From: Anaeramoeba flamelloides
Taxonomy: Eukaryota; Metamonada; Anaeramoebidae
Assembly: GCA_027625915.1 (NCBI GenBank)
Contig: JANTQA010000026.1
Span: forward strand, 124,001-188,000
Direction of reading: 5' to 3'
Length of the DNA stretch: 64,000 bases
The position numbers and the translations under genes are program-made. The notes under the pieces were generated by a model, which saw nothing but the letters and a program-made list of their open reading frames with translations, had not been told where the DNA came from and searched no databases. The stretch's first letter is position 1. The number at the start of each line of letters is the position of its first letter. Of this stretch, positions 1 through 12,421 are shown in pieces.

Positions 1-3000
1 CTCGAATTAGACATCAAAATCTTGTTTATCTTGAAGAAATTTTCGAAGACGAGAATTATTTATATTTAGTTTTAGAATTGTAAGTATTGAATTAAATTCA
101 TTTCTTTTTGACTTACTTTTTAAGGTTATTTATTTTTATGCCTAAAGAATGTTAAGGCAGTTGTGTTCATTTTAATTTTGTTTCTAGTTTTAATTGTAAA
201 ATATAAAGATCAAAATTTTCATTTAAGGACTACGTTCCCACCCTTGAGGGGGTTGAGTAATTCTGTTATTTCACTTTCACTTCTCACAAAAAAATTTCAC
301 TCGGAAGAAATTGGACAAAAAAAAAAAACATTTTTTGTCTTCTTTACCTTTTCGCGCAGACTTTTTTTCAATCTTTTTCAATGAAAAGTAGAAATTGAAA
401 ATAACAAAAAAAATAATGCCAAAAAATGGCTTTTGGGGATTTTCAGGTGCATTTCAAATTTGAGAACATTTCAAACTTGTAAAAGCAAATGTAAAAAATA
501 TATAGACCAGCCCAAGAAAATAGTGTGAGTTCAAAAAGTTGAAATGGAAATTCCAAAATCATAAAATCAAAATTGAGCATGATCGGACAAGATAAAAATT
601 GTGAAAATTGTTGAAATTGTGAAAATTTCACATTTTTTCTAAAAGAAATTCTCGTTGGACAAATATTACTTGGGTTACATAACTCGTCAAGGGTGATTTT
701 ATACATTATTTCACTGTTTTCACCTAAAAACTTAGTCCTTAACTTTCCAAAAAAATCACAGACCAAAAATAAAATAAATCATCAAAGTCCCCAATTCCCA
801 AAGGTAAATCAATAATTTAAGCTGGTTTTAAGAATTAAAAATTTGAAATGTATTATGATTTATAAACTATAATTTTGGAAAGCTGAAGGATAATTTTGTT
901 ATATTTGTTTTAGACCAAATAGCAAGCTTCTTTTTGGAATTAAAAATTAGAAAAGTTTCATGATTTTACAAATATATTTTTTTGGAAAGCTGAATGAAAA
1001 TTTTATTACAATTTATTTTGAAACAAATAGTATTTGCGGACTTTATTTGAAGATGAAAAAATAGAAACTTTCAAATATTGAACATCACATAACATTTTTT
1101 TTCAATGTAAAGTATTGTTGCAAAGTTAAAAAAGAAGATTCTGTTCCGTAAAATAAAAATTTGATCATGAAAATCCGAGAATTTATAAATGTTTCCGAAA
1201 AAAAGTCACATAAATCATGGAAATCATTCAAAAGACAAATCTTACTCATATTATTTTGAGTATTTTTGATTCTTATCAACTTTACAATTCGATTTCCCTG
1301 AAAAAATTATCGGTGAGTTTTGGCTTTTGAATTATTTCTATGATTTATGTGACTTTTTTTCGGACAAATTCATTTTTCATTTGTTTTTTTTTAAATATAC
1401 CTTTTTATTTTTCAAAGAAAAAAGAATCAATATTTTTTATTAAAAGACTGATAAGAATTAGTAATTAAATAAAAAAGATCAAAATTCAATGGCTATTTTC
1501 AACAACATAGATGAAATAAACAAACATTTTATTTAAAAAAAGAATATTGATTAGATCGAAAAATTACTCTTTCAAAAATGAAAAGATAGTTTTTGTGGAA
1601 AAAAGAAAATTAAAAAACAAAAATCAACTTTTTGAAAATGATAAACCAACCTATCACTAAATAATCAAAAGAATATTCACAAATCCAGCTTAATGATTGT
1701 AACCAAAACAAACAACTTTTTGAGTATAGTAGCGAAAAAAATACCTGCAATGAAAATAATCCCTGAAAAGATTTTTAATTGTGAATATTAGGAAAATTGT
1801 TGTGTAATTGCAAATATTTTCAATCAATTCCTTTTTTCTAAATAACCAATTTTTTTATGAACTTAGTAATAAACCCACCTAACGTTGATTAAAGTGTATG
1901 GACGTCTCTATAGAATACTCAAGTAATTGTTTGATAGCATAAGTAGATATACTTTTTTTTGAAAAACAATCGATTTTAATAGAGGTTTACTAGAGTTTGG
2001 AACATGATATTTTTTCTTCTTGTTTTTTTGATTGATTCAATAATGTTTTGAACAAGTGTAATTTTATTAATCATCATTGTAATAAGTGGGTGAGTTATAA
2101 TTTTAAAAGTTTTTTTCTTAAAAAAAGGATTTTATTTTAAAGAATTAGAAATTACACAACAATTTTCCTAATATTCACAATTAAAAATCTTGTCATGGAT
2201 TTTTTACGCTACGATATAGATTAATTTAAAATTAATTATTTTTTCATTTTTTTTTTTTTAAATTTTTTGAACTAAACAAACAATTAAGTCAGTGTCCACA
2301 TTTAAATTATATTTTTTTTGAGTATTTATTTTTAACTCTATAGAAATCAACCAAATCACCTCAAAAACTCACAAAAAATGATTCCAAAGTTAAACTAAAA
2401 AAAAGTCAAATATTTTTCAAAACTACTTTTCCAAAAAAATTTTACTTACTTTATAATGGTATTGGGAGGGGTTTTGTGAAATTTTATCACATATTCTTAT
2501 TAAAATAAATTTTTAATTATTAAACCAAAAACATTTTTTCTAATTTCATAAAATTTTATCTTATTCAAATTTTTTTCTTTTATTTTTGTTTTTTCATTTT
2601 TTTTTTTCAAATTTTTGATACTTTTTTTTTGAAAAAGATCATGTTGGAAAAAAAAAAGATATTCGAAAAGACAAATAAACCTTCAGAAAAATGTAGACTA
2701 AAAAATTAATTTTAAAATACAAATATATTATTAGTAAAAAATCCTGAGATTAAACATTTAATCATTAAAAGCTTAATAATAAAAAATCCGAAAAGCTCTT
2801 TTCAAAAATTTTGATTAACTTTTTTTTGGTTTTTATTTTAAATTTATAATTTTTAGTCTTTATATGTTTATGATGATTTAAAAATGAATTACAAATCAGA
2901 TTTAATTATTTGTTTTTTCTTGAATACGAAAGAATAAATTTTTTTTTTTCAATTTATTATTTCAGGTGAGTCACAATTTTTGAAATTATGCTTACTTGAT

Positions 3001-5504
3001 CTTTTTCATTTGTAAATCTTCTTCTTAATAAAAGAAACCCCACCAGGGAAAAAATGTAAAAAATAATAAAATTCTTATTTTGAATCAATTACCTTGTATT
3101 AATTTTTCTATCAAAATTAAAGTATTTATTGAAATTATATGCCATTCAAGACACAATTGACACATATTAAGAAAATATTTATTTTACCCACAATTTAAAA
3201 AAATATGACTACCTATCAACTATTTAATCACTAACAAACAAGCTGACGGATCAGAACAATGATAAAATGTTGGAAAAAAAAAATGAAAAGCAAAAATTTT
3301 TTTTTTCAATTTCTCTTTTTATCTTTTGATCAACTGAGTTTTCTGAAAAAAAAAGGATCAAAACAATTTGTGATAATGTGGATCATATTTATCACATAAT
3401 TGATGAATTATGGGATTTCTTTGTAAAAATTATCAACAATAATAACAATGTTATACTTGATTGTTGCAGATTAAGATCTTTTTACCCTTAAAACCATTTT
3501 AGTTAACAGAACTTAAATCTTTCGCCAATTTAAACAAAAAACCATCCTTTCCAATTTTTTTCTGAACAACCGATCCAAAAATCATTTTGTGTTCGAAATT
3601 AACATTTTAAGAAAAAAAAAACAATACAAATCGCTTGCAAGAAAAAAATACTTATATTGAAAAAGGCAAGCATTTTCACCTTGGACTAACTTATCAACAA
3701 AATCTTTATTTGAGGTTGTATAATCAACAGTTTTAAATTGCTTAATTTTGTTTTTTAAGATTTCGGATCTTTCTCGATCCTTTTCTGTTTGGCTTGTTTC
3801 CCAATTTATAATTCCTAATTTGGGGTTGTTGTAAAATTAATGGATTTGAGAAAAGATTTTCATTGGAAATAAATAATTTCCTCCAAGATGTTCACAAATG
3901 TAATTTATTATTTTTTATTTCAATTGGTTTTCAGAAAATACTTCTTTGAATTTTCGATTTAATAATTCAAATTTTCAAACATTTACATAAGTCTTTTTTT
4001 CCGATCTGTAAGACTTTAAATCTGAAAATGTAAATTGTAATTTTTTTTGATAAATTCTGAAAGGATCGAGAAAGTAAAAAACAAAATGTTGAAGTAATCT
4101 TTTATTTCATTCAAATTTTTTTTTTCAAAATCAAAATAGAGAAAATAATTTAAAAAGTTCGTCAATTGTCCTGAATGTCAATTTTGTGAAAAAAACACTA
4201 GACTTTTTAAAAATTAAATTTAATCCTTTCTTGAAAATTCAAAAAGTTAAAAGGTTATTAGACTTAAAAACTAATTTCAAAATCATTCTGATGTTTAAAA
4301 ATATTTTCAAGTTTCTCAATATGATTTAAAATCATTAAATAGGATTCTACCTTTTTCTTTCAAATTTTGATATTTCGATAATCACAGAAATCACAGAAAT
4401 CACAGAAACTAATTTTAAACAAACAGAAATTTCAAACTATTAATCATAGACTCAATAATAGTCGAACTCTTGATAAATTAATTTAATTTTCAAATTGAAG
4501 ATAAACCCTGAAAAATAATTTCCTAAAAAAAAGTACTTTGGCTATCTAAAACGAAAGAAATACTAAAATTCCATTCTTATTATCACAAAAAAAAAAAAAT
4601 AATAATAATCTTTAGGGTAACTGGGGGCGATCTTTTGGATCAAATTATAAATAAAGGTGCCTATACTGAAAAAAAATCACGAATAATTTTTAAACAGTTA
4701 TTAGAAGTTATGGACTATTTACATTCTGAGGGTATTGTCCATCGCGATCTTAAACCAGAAAATATTTTGCTTAAATTAAAAGACAATGATTCTTTTATAA
4801 AAGTGGCTGATTTTGGAGTTTCGAGAATTATTAAACACGATACCTTTATGCAAACAATCGCAGGAACCCCTGCTTACCTGGCGCCTGAAATTATTTTCCA
4901 AGGTGATAAAAATGGATATGGAAAAGAATGCGATTATTGGTCATTGGGTGTTATTTTATATGTTATCATAAGTGGTTTGGAACCATTTGGAGTTGAAGAA
5001 GGAAATTTAAAAGGCCAGTACAAACAAATTAAAACAGCAAATATAATATTTCCAGAAGAGGAATTCGGTCATATTTCAGTTGCAGCAAAAAATTTAATTA
5101 GAAGATTCATTACTGTTGATATAAAAAAAAGAATCACTATTAAACAAGCATTAAAACATCCCTGGATGTTAAATAAAAATAAACTTGTAAAAGATGAATT
5201 TCAAACAGAGTATGAAAAAGATTCAGATTCAGATTCAGATTCTTGCTTTGACTTGAAACCAAATTCTAATTCAAATTCAAATTCTAACTCCAAAATGAAA
5301 TCTAGTTCTAATTCCAATTCCAATTCCGATTCCGAATCTGATTCAAATACCAAAAAAAAACAAACGAAATCTAAAAATAATATTGATGAGAATAATATCA
5401 GAAAAAGAAAACTTGTAAATGTAAGTGAAGAAGATGGGATTACAAAAGAAAAACAAATAAAACAAAACTTGAAAAAACAAAGCAAAGCAAAACAAAAAAA
5501 TTAA
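1..5504 (+). CDS. Chk2/Rad53-family protein kinase, 3' part (exons 1-79 and 4616-5504)
   Basis: Ser/Thr kinase of the CAMK group, Rad53/Chk2-like; this family acts in DNA-damage checkpoints in the nucleus. The window opens inside the kinase N-lobe: 1-79 reads LVYLEEIFEDENYLYLVLEL in the frame starting at base 3. A GTAAGT donor at 80 and a TTTAG acceptor at 4614-4615 join it to VTGGDLLDQI. After that come the catalytic loop HRDLKPEN, the DFG motif (ADFGVS), an activation segment ending GTPAYLAPE, the DYWSLGVILY helix and a HPWM end. The P-loop and any FHA domain would lie upstream of the window. The tail after the kinase fold is Asp/Ser and Asn/Ser repeats, then a basic stretch (RKRKL) like a nuclear signal. 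Stop is TAA at 5502-5504. Chk2 versus a neighbouring CAMK family is the main uncertainty; kinase identity is not in doubt. Confidence 0.9.
1191..1369. repeat. hairpin/foldback element in kinase intron
   Basis: The arm at 1191-1224, containing CCGAAAAAAAGTCACATAAA, is matched by its reverse complement at 1336-1369 with one or two differences. Pairing continues inward more weakly. The loop is about 110 nt. Confidence 0.75.
1730..2215. mobile_element. MITE-like element with a perfect 40-bp inverted repeat
   Basis: Bases 1769-1808 (AGATTTTTAATTGTGAATAT onward) are the exact reverse complement of 2151-2190. Weaker inverted similarity continues outward, with GTAGCG near 1730 against CGCTAC near 2208, and inward past 1810. 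A perfect 40-base match in this AT-rich DNA implies a recent or gene-converted foldback transposon. No coding capacity. Confidence 0.75.
2430..3030. repeat. dispersed repeat family E, copy 1
   Basis: Shares a diverged 550-600 bp order of blocks with 27995-28640 and 45640-46170. All three end in TTTCAATTTATTATTTC followed by GTG(A/G)GT and a CAATTTT block. Same orientation in all three. No coding potential. Confidence 0.6.
3768..4075. repeat. short inverted-repeat element
   Basis: CTTTCTCGATCCTTTTCTG near 3775 is answered by its near reverse complement (CTGAAAGGATCGAGAAAG) at about 4057-4074. A TTTTGTTTTTTA block lies outside both arms. Probably a small MITE of about 320 bp. Confidence 0.5.
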
Positions 5505-5947
5505 ATTATTATTTAAAGAAATATTCATTTTTTTAATTATTTAGTTGAGTTATTATTATTTTTTTTTTTTTCATTTCAAATCATAAATCAAATAATCAAA
5601 AAAAGGAAAAAGTTACAATAAACTTTTCATAATTAAACTTAAATATTTTTTTTGATCGCGAGTAAATTAACAAAATTCAAATTAGATCAAAAAAGTTTAA
5701 AATAAAAAATTAATATTCATATGTTTAATTTTTATAAAAAATGACTTTACGATTTTAAAATTTATTTGGCTTACAAACGATCATTTTCGAAATAATTCCT
5801 TTCTTTTCATATAATTTTAATTAACAAGTAAATTCCAATTTTTCATACACCCGTTTAACTAATGTGATGTAACTTTTAAACAAAAAAAAATCTTAAAGTT
5901 AACATATGGTTCAAGTTTCTATGAGATTTAATCAAAATCCTAACTAA

Positions 5948-6475
5948 ACTAAAATTCAAAATTTTCGACACATCTAAAACGTTACAAACAATCACAATAA
6001 TACAATTTCATTCAAATTGGAGATAATTTTGATTTTTGTAAAATCTGAAAATCATTTTTTCAACTTTTCGTTTTTGTTTTCATTTCATTGTTTGAATTAC
6101 GTAATTTGTTTCGTTGGATCAAAAATTTTTTTCAACCCTTGATATTAGGTTAAAGCCAAGTTGTTCCAAATAGAAGAACTCAAATAAAATTAGTTTGTAG
6201 TATCTAACCTTTGATCGATCAATATTCCTAATAGAATTTCAACAAATTTACTAATGTATTTTTTTGTTTTGCTCTCTCCAAAATTTTTAACACACCCATG
6301 ATTTATTTGTATTGATAATTATTTATTTATTGTTTTGTGAGTATTGTAATTTATAAACAAGTGTTAACATTTCAATTAGTGAATGGTTCTAATTTGGTAA
6401 ATCTTCTTGAATTGATTAAATAAGTTTTTTTTTTTCACAAATCGAATTTTGGTGTGTTAAAAATTTTGAATTGGG
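5948..6475 (+). mobile_element. dispersed family A MITE-like element, copy A1
   Basis: Matches 58216-58845 in the same orientation and 25560-25960, 29480-29960 and 59930-61145 in reverse. Shared landmarks are a GTTTTCATTT block, GTTTCGTTGGATC and TTTGATCGATCAATATTCC. The ends are weakly inverted (TTCAAAATTTTCGACACA at left, GTGTGTTAAAAATTTTGAAT at right), and an internal copy at 6278-6296 is the reverse complement of the right end. Non-coding in this copy. Confidence 0.65.
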
Positions 6476-7339
6476 GTTTATATTTGTAGATTCAAGACAC
6501 TTGTTTTAAAACAATGAAGTTATGTTCAACAATTTTCACTTTTTTTAATAGATTTTTTTCAATCCAAATTAAAAATTTTCACTGACTCTCTCTTCTCTTA
6601 GTAGAATTTCGGTAGGGAAAGCAAACCTGTTTGTTGTTAGTTTTTTTTATAATTTGAATTAATTTAATTATCTCTTTCATTTTACTCAAACAAATTCAGC
6701 AGTGTAAAATCACTTCTCACCTTTGATTTCAAATTAAGAAATAAAATGAAAATTTATTAAAATTATTTATTTCCTTTAATTAAAAAAAAAAAAAAAGTAA
6801 TAAACTTACCAAATACCTAACTTGATCTAGAGATATTGAATCTAGTAAGAGATAGTCAATTGTTAACAGATCAATACACTCATTAAACAAAGGGATATAA
6901 TTACTTTCTATTCATTTTTATAAAATTCTGAAAAGATTTAAATGGGTAAGTATTTCTCAAATAATTAACATTTTTATGAAGGACAAGTTTGGTTTTGAAT
7001 TGAAATTTAACCTTGGAGGAATTTTTGTAACTTTCTGAGGAAAGGATAAACAATTAAAAATATTACGATTAAGAATATTCTATAATCCGGCCATCATATA
7101 GTATTTGGATACTTGATGAGGTACTGTTGACACATTACCAGTTCAAAAAAAATTAATTATTGTATTTTTTTTATTTTCAAGGAAGAAATTTAGTTTCCTC
7201 TTATAGCGGTTAATATTTTTTTAATTTGAGGAATAAACCGATAATTTATTGGATTTTTCTTTTATTTGAAAAAGTAAAAAAAAAACTTAGGTACTTGATG
7301 TTAGCTTGTCTATAATAAATAAGAGTTGAGTACAATCAA

Positions 7340-7560
7340 AATTTTTTACTCAATTCTTTTGAATTCCAGAAAAATGCTGTTAAGTTTTCTTGAGTTTTCA
7401 GTTTATTGGGTTGATCAATAGATTTTATAGATAAAACAGAAAACTCAAGAAAATCAAGTTTCGATATTGTTTTCATTCTTGAAATGAAAAGAAACTTTCT
7501 TAATTTTCTGTTTATTTCTCAAATTAAGAAAAACCTTGGCACCTTACTTCATTATATTGC
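7340..7560. repeat. hairpin-cassette cluster (short)
   Basis: A half-cassette ending AATTCTTTTGAATTCCAGAA is followed by a full hairpin: AAGTTTTCTTGAGTTTTC at 7380-7397 pairs with GAAAACTCAAGAAAATC at 7440-7456. A third arm (CTGTTTATTTCTCAAATTAA) follows. The right border GGCACCTTACTTCA resembles GGCACTCTACTTCA at the end of the 45 kb array. Confidence 0.6.
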
Positions 7561-7684
7561 ATTTAGTGGCACATCCCATATACCCAAACCCGCTTTAAAC
7601 ATTTTAATAAAAGAATCATTGTTTCTTTCATCATTCAATTGCGATATGATCAATAATGAGTATTTATTCTTTATACTATTGTAG
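7530..7684 (+). pseudogene. possible ankyrin-repeat relic
   Basis: In one frame the bases read TLLHYIAFSG, then ALNILIKESL, then NCDMINN. This matches the helix-turn-helix pattern of one ankyrin repeat (TxLHxAAxxG...A..LL..G...N). No second repeat, no splice-supported partner and no good start codon are visible. The upstream part of the frame runs through a hairpin cassette, so this is at best a captured or decayed exon. Confidence 0.3.
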
Positions 7685-7929
7685 ATATTATACTTACTTT
7701 TTTTTTTTTATTGTTTTTTGAATTTGTTTTCTTTTTTTAACCATATTTTTTAGATTTCATTTCTTAGAATGGAAGGTTCCTGAAAAAATATTTGGTATTG
7801 ACAATAATTTATATTTTGACCAAATTTACTTTTTTTACGGATTCTTCAAATATTAGTTTTTATTAAATTATTGAAATATCATATATGGGGATCGATTTAA
7901 GTAAATTGTAAAATACATTTATTTTATAG

Positions 7930-8960
7930 AAGTAGAACTTTTTGTTAAATATACTATTTTATACGTTATATATATATTAGAAGTAAATAGGTATTTTCAC
8001 ATTGTATTTCTTGAATTAAAAAAAAAAAAAATCTTTAAATTTTGGGTAATTTAAAAATATAGATTAAAAATTTTGATTTTATTCTGTTCTTTATAATTTT
8101 TTAAAATAGATTCATTTTTTGTATATAGCTTTTTTTCTGATTTTATATAAGATATATAATAATTTTTTAGAATCTTTCTATTTTCATCAAGAATTCATAT
8201 ATTACAAAATTTTCTCTCAATTATTTTTGATTTAATTAAATAAATTTTCAATCTAAACTTTGTTTGAGTCAAAGGTTCCCAAAAAAAAAAACATTTTTTT
8301 TCAAATATCAATTCTTTTATATAATTGACCTTTGAATAACAAATAAGAAATAAACAGAACAATACACATCAAAGAATTGTTGATATATGTCTGAAAGAAA
8401 ACTAACGAATCAATAAATTTTCTTAAAAATTAAAAAACTCAAATTCTTAGTACCCTATTGAGAAAAACAACGATGCTTGTTTTGAACTTCTACTGGTATT
8501 TGAATAATAAATATGAAACATTTTTCACTTCATTTTCCATACTTTTCTGTTAGAAATCAAGTGCACAAACGAAGTTTGTTGATATTTGTGGTCTCTATTT
8601 GAAAAAGCAAATGAAAATGAAGTGAAAATTTTTCACATTTATTATCTTATATCAAGATCAAAGATCGAATAGAATTGCAATAGAAATCAATATGATTTCT
8701 CAACAATCTTTACATGGTTTGAATAACCTTAGAATAACACATTTTATCAAGTGACGATTGATCTTGTAATAAAAAAATAATTTTGCAATAGAATGAGGTT
8801 TTAAAAAAATATCGAAAAAAAAAAAAATGATTTCAATTTTGAAAATTTCCAAAATAAATTTTTTCTTCTAATATCTATGCAAACCCTTTAAACACATGTA
8901 TTTCACCCATTACAACTGGGTCCCTTTGACTGAAAAATAGTTTATGATTTAATATAATAT
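7930..8960 (+). repeat. dispersed family F, copy F1
   Basis: Collinear with 19780-20780 and 41090-41840. Shared blocks include ATAATTGACCTTTGAATAAC, ATTTTCTTAAAAATTAAAAA, AGTGACGATTGATC and a 3' end CACATGTATTTCACCCATTA. About 70-75% similar by eye. It carries the family K hairpin at 8521-8635, which copy F3 lacks. Confidence 0.65.
8521..8635. mobile_element. family K foldback MITE, copy K1
   Basis: Left arm TTTTTCACTTCATTTTC and right arm GAAAATGAAGTGAAAATTTT are inverted repeats around a core of about 75 nt. Copies at 20333-20443, 31240-31372 and 63765-63880. Family F copy 3 lacks the insert and gives an empty site. Confidence 0.7.
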
Positions 8961-9250
8961 CAAAAAAAAAAATAATTGGGAATATAAAACTTTTCTAAAC
9001 CAATAATATCTTTTATATCCATTAATGTATTTTTTTAAAAATAATATTACTTTATTATGTTTATCTTAATTTTTTACTAATTTCTAGAATTTAATTAAAA
9101 TAACTATTTTGTAAATTTTTAATATTTCAAATAATTTTCAGTTGAAGATTTTCTAATTTTAATCATCAATTTCCAAATATTTTAAATTGGATTTAAATTC
9201 AAAATTAATTTTGTTTATTTAATTTATTCTTTTAATGAATATTTATTTTT

Positions 9251-12200
9251 TCAATTTTTATAAATTAATTTTGTCTTAATATATTTTTTTCTATCCATGA
9301 CAGTTAATAAATAGAATTTTATATAACCAAAATTTTGATATCTGTTATTTGCAAAAAGAAGAAAACTTGTTTTTAAATAAAAAAAACTATTTATAATTAT
9401 TTTATAATTTTTTTTAAAATATTTTTGGAAAAAAAAATTGTTTTCCCCAAAAAAACTTTTAATGTACAGACATCTAGTTATCCTACCTAAATAAGAAAAA
9501 AATAAATAAATAAAAATAAAATAAACAAAGGAATTAATTAGATTAGATGAAATTTTTGTTAAAATAGATTGTAATTGGAAATTTTCTTGGAATCTTTGTG
9601 TTAAATAACTTTTTTGATTTCTTGCCAAAGTTCGATTACTGCCACCTTTTTGATTTGTTTTAGATTTTTGACGATGTAACTTGTTATTAGAAGAGGATGA
9701 TGATGAAGATGTGAAAGTAACTGAATCATTTGATGAATTATTTTGTTGATTAATATTATTTTGAGTTGATTTATTTTTTTTCCTCTTTTTTGGAGAAATT
9801 CTTAAAAAGAGATGTACCATTGGAATTGTTATATCATCAAGGTTATTTATTGGGTAAATTCTTTTTTTTTTATTCCATTCAAGAATTTTTGCTCTTCTTT
9901 TTTCTTCTCTTTCATTTACATAAACACTTTTTTTCTCCCAAATTTCTTGCATTTTTTTTTGAATCTCCAAACTTTTGTTTATTTCGTCTTCAATTTCTTT
10001 TAAGGATTTTGTTCGCTTTGCGATATTATTTTTAATATTGGGAGGATCTTCCTTTCTTAAGACAATTTTTGGGAAGGGGTTATTTGGAAGAACGAAATCC
10101 TTTTCGAGGGATATTAGAACAATTTTTTCGGAAGAGTATTCTGTTAAGGTCAAACCCTTTTTCACTGGCTCCCCATCAATGAAATGGTCAAACTCGTCTT
10201 CTCTTTCGATATAGATTCGGTTTTGGAGTAATTTTGTAAACCATGGATTAAAAACACTTGACTCGTCGGCGTAATTTTTATCCCATACCAGGATGGCACC
10301 AGAATTATTTGAGCATGTAACCACCACAGGGTCGGTTGGATGAACTGCAATATCAGAAAGATCGCCGCCCTGTGGGTCCTCTATCGCAGGATGAGCTAAA
10401 CGCCCATCATCAGCTTGAACGATAAAGAGTTTATGTTCGTTAATCCTTCCAGATGCCGATAATAAATATTCAGAAGTGTTTGTATAAACCACTTTAAACA
10501 TTATAGTTCTATTTACACTTTCACCAAATCGCGAGGTTACTCGAAATCTTGGGGTGTTTTCATTCAATGTTGTTTTTTTTTTTTTTGTTGTATTTGTTGT
10601 TGATGCTGTTGTTGTTGTTTTTTTTTCATTTGGATCTGTTGCCCAAAATGGTTTTTTGCCAATTATTCGAAGATTTCGAATGAAATTATCAACTGCGGCT
10701 AAAACAACAAATTTACCATTTGGTGCTAATTTGATATCATAAAAGCATTGCTTCTTTTTACGAGCATTCAGCTTAATGGGGAAAATACCGAGAATTTCTA
10801 AAGTGTCAGTATCAAATTCAATTAAAGATGGACTTGATGATCCAGACACAAAAATACTTTCGCCATCCTTTGAAAAGCATGAAACTCTTCTTCTTTTGAG
10901 ATACAATTTTGATTTGATCACCTTTGGTCTTCTTAACACACCCAACCATTTATGCTTTTTAGCCAGCCTTGTTTTTATTAAAAAATCTTGGTTTGGTATA
11001 TATGAATTAATGACATATTCGGTATGATCTACTTTAATGTTTGAAAGAGAACCATGCTTGTTTACATTTGAAACAATTGATACAATGTTTAGGTTTGCCC
11101 TTTTGCCCTGAAAATAATAATTATTTTTCGATGAATTCGGATCTTTTGAGTTTATTTTTCCTTTGTCAATTAATTCTATTTCCATATCTTTTTGATCTTT
11201 TTTTTGGAGACTAATAATTTTTGGATCTTTCTCATTTACTTGTAATTTCTTTTTCTTTTTCTTTTTCTATTTCTATTTCTTTTTTATTGTCTGTTTCCGT
11301 TTCTAGTTGCTTTCCCATTTCATTTTTTTGATTAAATTTGTTTGATTTCTCTTCGAAATTTTCTTGAATTTTATTACAATTTGATATATTGATTAAATAT
11401 GGATCTTCATTTAATGTATTAACTAAACAAAGATCACACCAATTGTTATTTGTTTCAAGTGAAATTATTGATGATTGGAATGTAAATTGCTTTATTATTT
11501 TGTGTTCAACAATATCAATAATCTTTACAATATTCCCAATTGTACCAAAAATAATTTTTCTACCATCACAATACCAACAGATAGTAAGAACATGTTGTTT
11601 TTTTTTTGCTTTAGATCCTTGTTTTCCTCTCCCTCTATTTCCACTTCTCCCTCCCCCCCCCTACCTCTTCCTCTACCTTTTGGTTTTCTTGTTTCAATTG
11701 GCTTTTCATTTTCATTAACTTTTTCTTTTTCTTGAATTTCTTCTTTTTTAATTTCTATTTCCATTTCTTTTTGATCTTTATTTTGGAGATTAATAATTTT
11801 TGGATCTTTCTCATTTACTTGTGATTGTTTTTGTTCTTTTTCTGTGTTATTATTATTTATAGTTATACTCATTTTTGTTTTTTCTTCTTTTATTTGTTGT
11901 AAACTATTTTCTTGGTTGACATTTGATATGGTTTGTTTTTCAAGAATTTCTTTATTTAGTTCCTTTTTAATACTTTGTTTCTTTTCTTCTTGTTTATCAA
12001 CTGTAATATTAAAAAACCGATCAACCACATTGTGTGTGCTATAGTCCCATAACAATACACTTCCTTCATTATATCCAACTGCAAGTAACGATCCTTTTTC
12101 AATGAGAATTTTTGGATATAAAAAAAAAGTAAAAAAGTAAATCCCTTTTTTGAAAACCAGAGAGATTGAAAAGAAAGAATTTCGTTAAATTACCTTGTTT

Positions 12201-12421
12201 GTTAAATGATAAGCACATCGGAGAAATGTCAACTATTGTTTTAGTTTCATCAAGCTTTGAAGACAATAACTGATCAACCACACAATGAGGGAAATGGTCT
12301 TCATGTGGATCTTGAGAGTTTTATGAAGAAATAGATATAAAAAACAAAAAAAATAAGATTAAGTAAGGCATTATTTGAAATTGAATACAGTTGGAATATT
12401 ACTTCTAAATTTTAGGTTCAT
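9251..12421 (-). CDS. RBBP5: RBBP5/Swd1, WD40 subunit of the COMPASS/MLL H3K4 methyltransferase
   Basis: Nuclear WD40 scaffold that helps ASH2L-WDR5 activate SET-domain methyltransferases. Exon 1 (12421-12403) gives MNLKFR, as in other RBBP5 N-termini (MNLELL). Exon 2 (12310-12194) and exon 3 (from 12093) follow with introns of 92 and 100 nt, both phase 1. Blade 1 reads GSLLAVGYNEGSVLLWDYST, blade 2 HVLTICWYCDGRKIIFGTIG, and the last blade SDIAVHPTDPVVVTCSNNSG then ILVWDKNY. The family hinge after the propeller is present (IEREDEFD). Two very charged linkers break the propeller. Blade 2 lies one frame away from the sequence on both sides: one switch falls in a run of nine C on the + strand (11653-11661), the other in a GAAAAA-rich tract near 11250-11270. 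The C-terminal 70 or so codons (below about 9545) are T-rich and may include an unrecognised intron, so the true stop is uncertain. Confidence 0.88.
11175..11822 (-). repeat. internal 69-bp duplication within RBBP5
   Basis: Bases 11754-11822 and 11175-11243 are alike at all but three positions. Both encode VNEKDPKII followed by LQ(N/K)KDQK(E/D)MEIE in the same reading frame. The copies sit in the two low-complexity linkers that bracket one propeller blade. Confidence 0.85.

Larger units (their letters stand above)
80..4615 (+). other. giant intron of the Chk2-like kinase (4,536 nt)
   Basis: Bounded by a GTAAGT donor and a TTTAG acceptor; both flanking exons join in frame inside kinase subdomain V. 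I see no convincing exon inside. It holds a hairpin at about 1191-1369, a MITE with a perfect 40-bp inverted repeat at about 1730-2215, a copy of dispersed family E at 2430-3030 and an inverted-repeat element at about 3768-4075. Three tandem copies of a 10-base unit (ATCACAGAAA) lie at 4380-4408. Confidence 0.8.
5505..9250. other. intergenic: kinase 3' end to RBBP5 3' end
   Basis: Convergent genes flank this stretch. It holds a family A element (5948-6475), a hairpin-cassette cluster (about 7340-7560), a possible ankyrin-repeat relic (7530-7685) and a family F copy (7930-8960) carrying a family K hairpin. No intact gene seen. Confidence 0.7.

Noticed and set aside
5201-5528. Minus-strand frames opposite the kinase C-terminal repeats
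   Set aside because: Antisense shadows of the Asp/Ser and Asn/Ser codon repeats.
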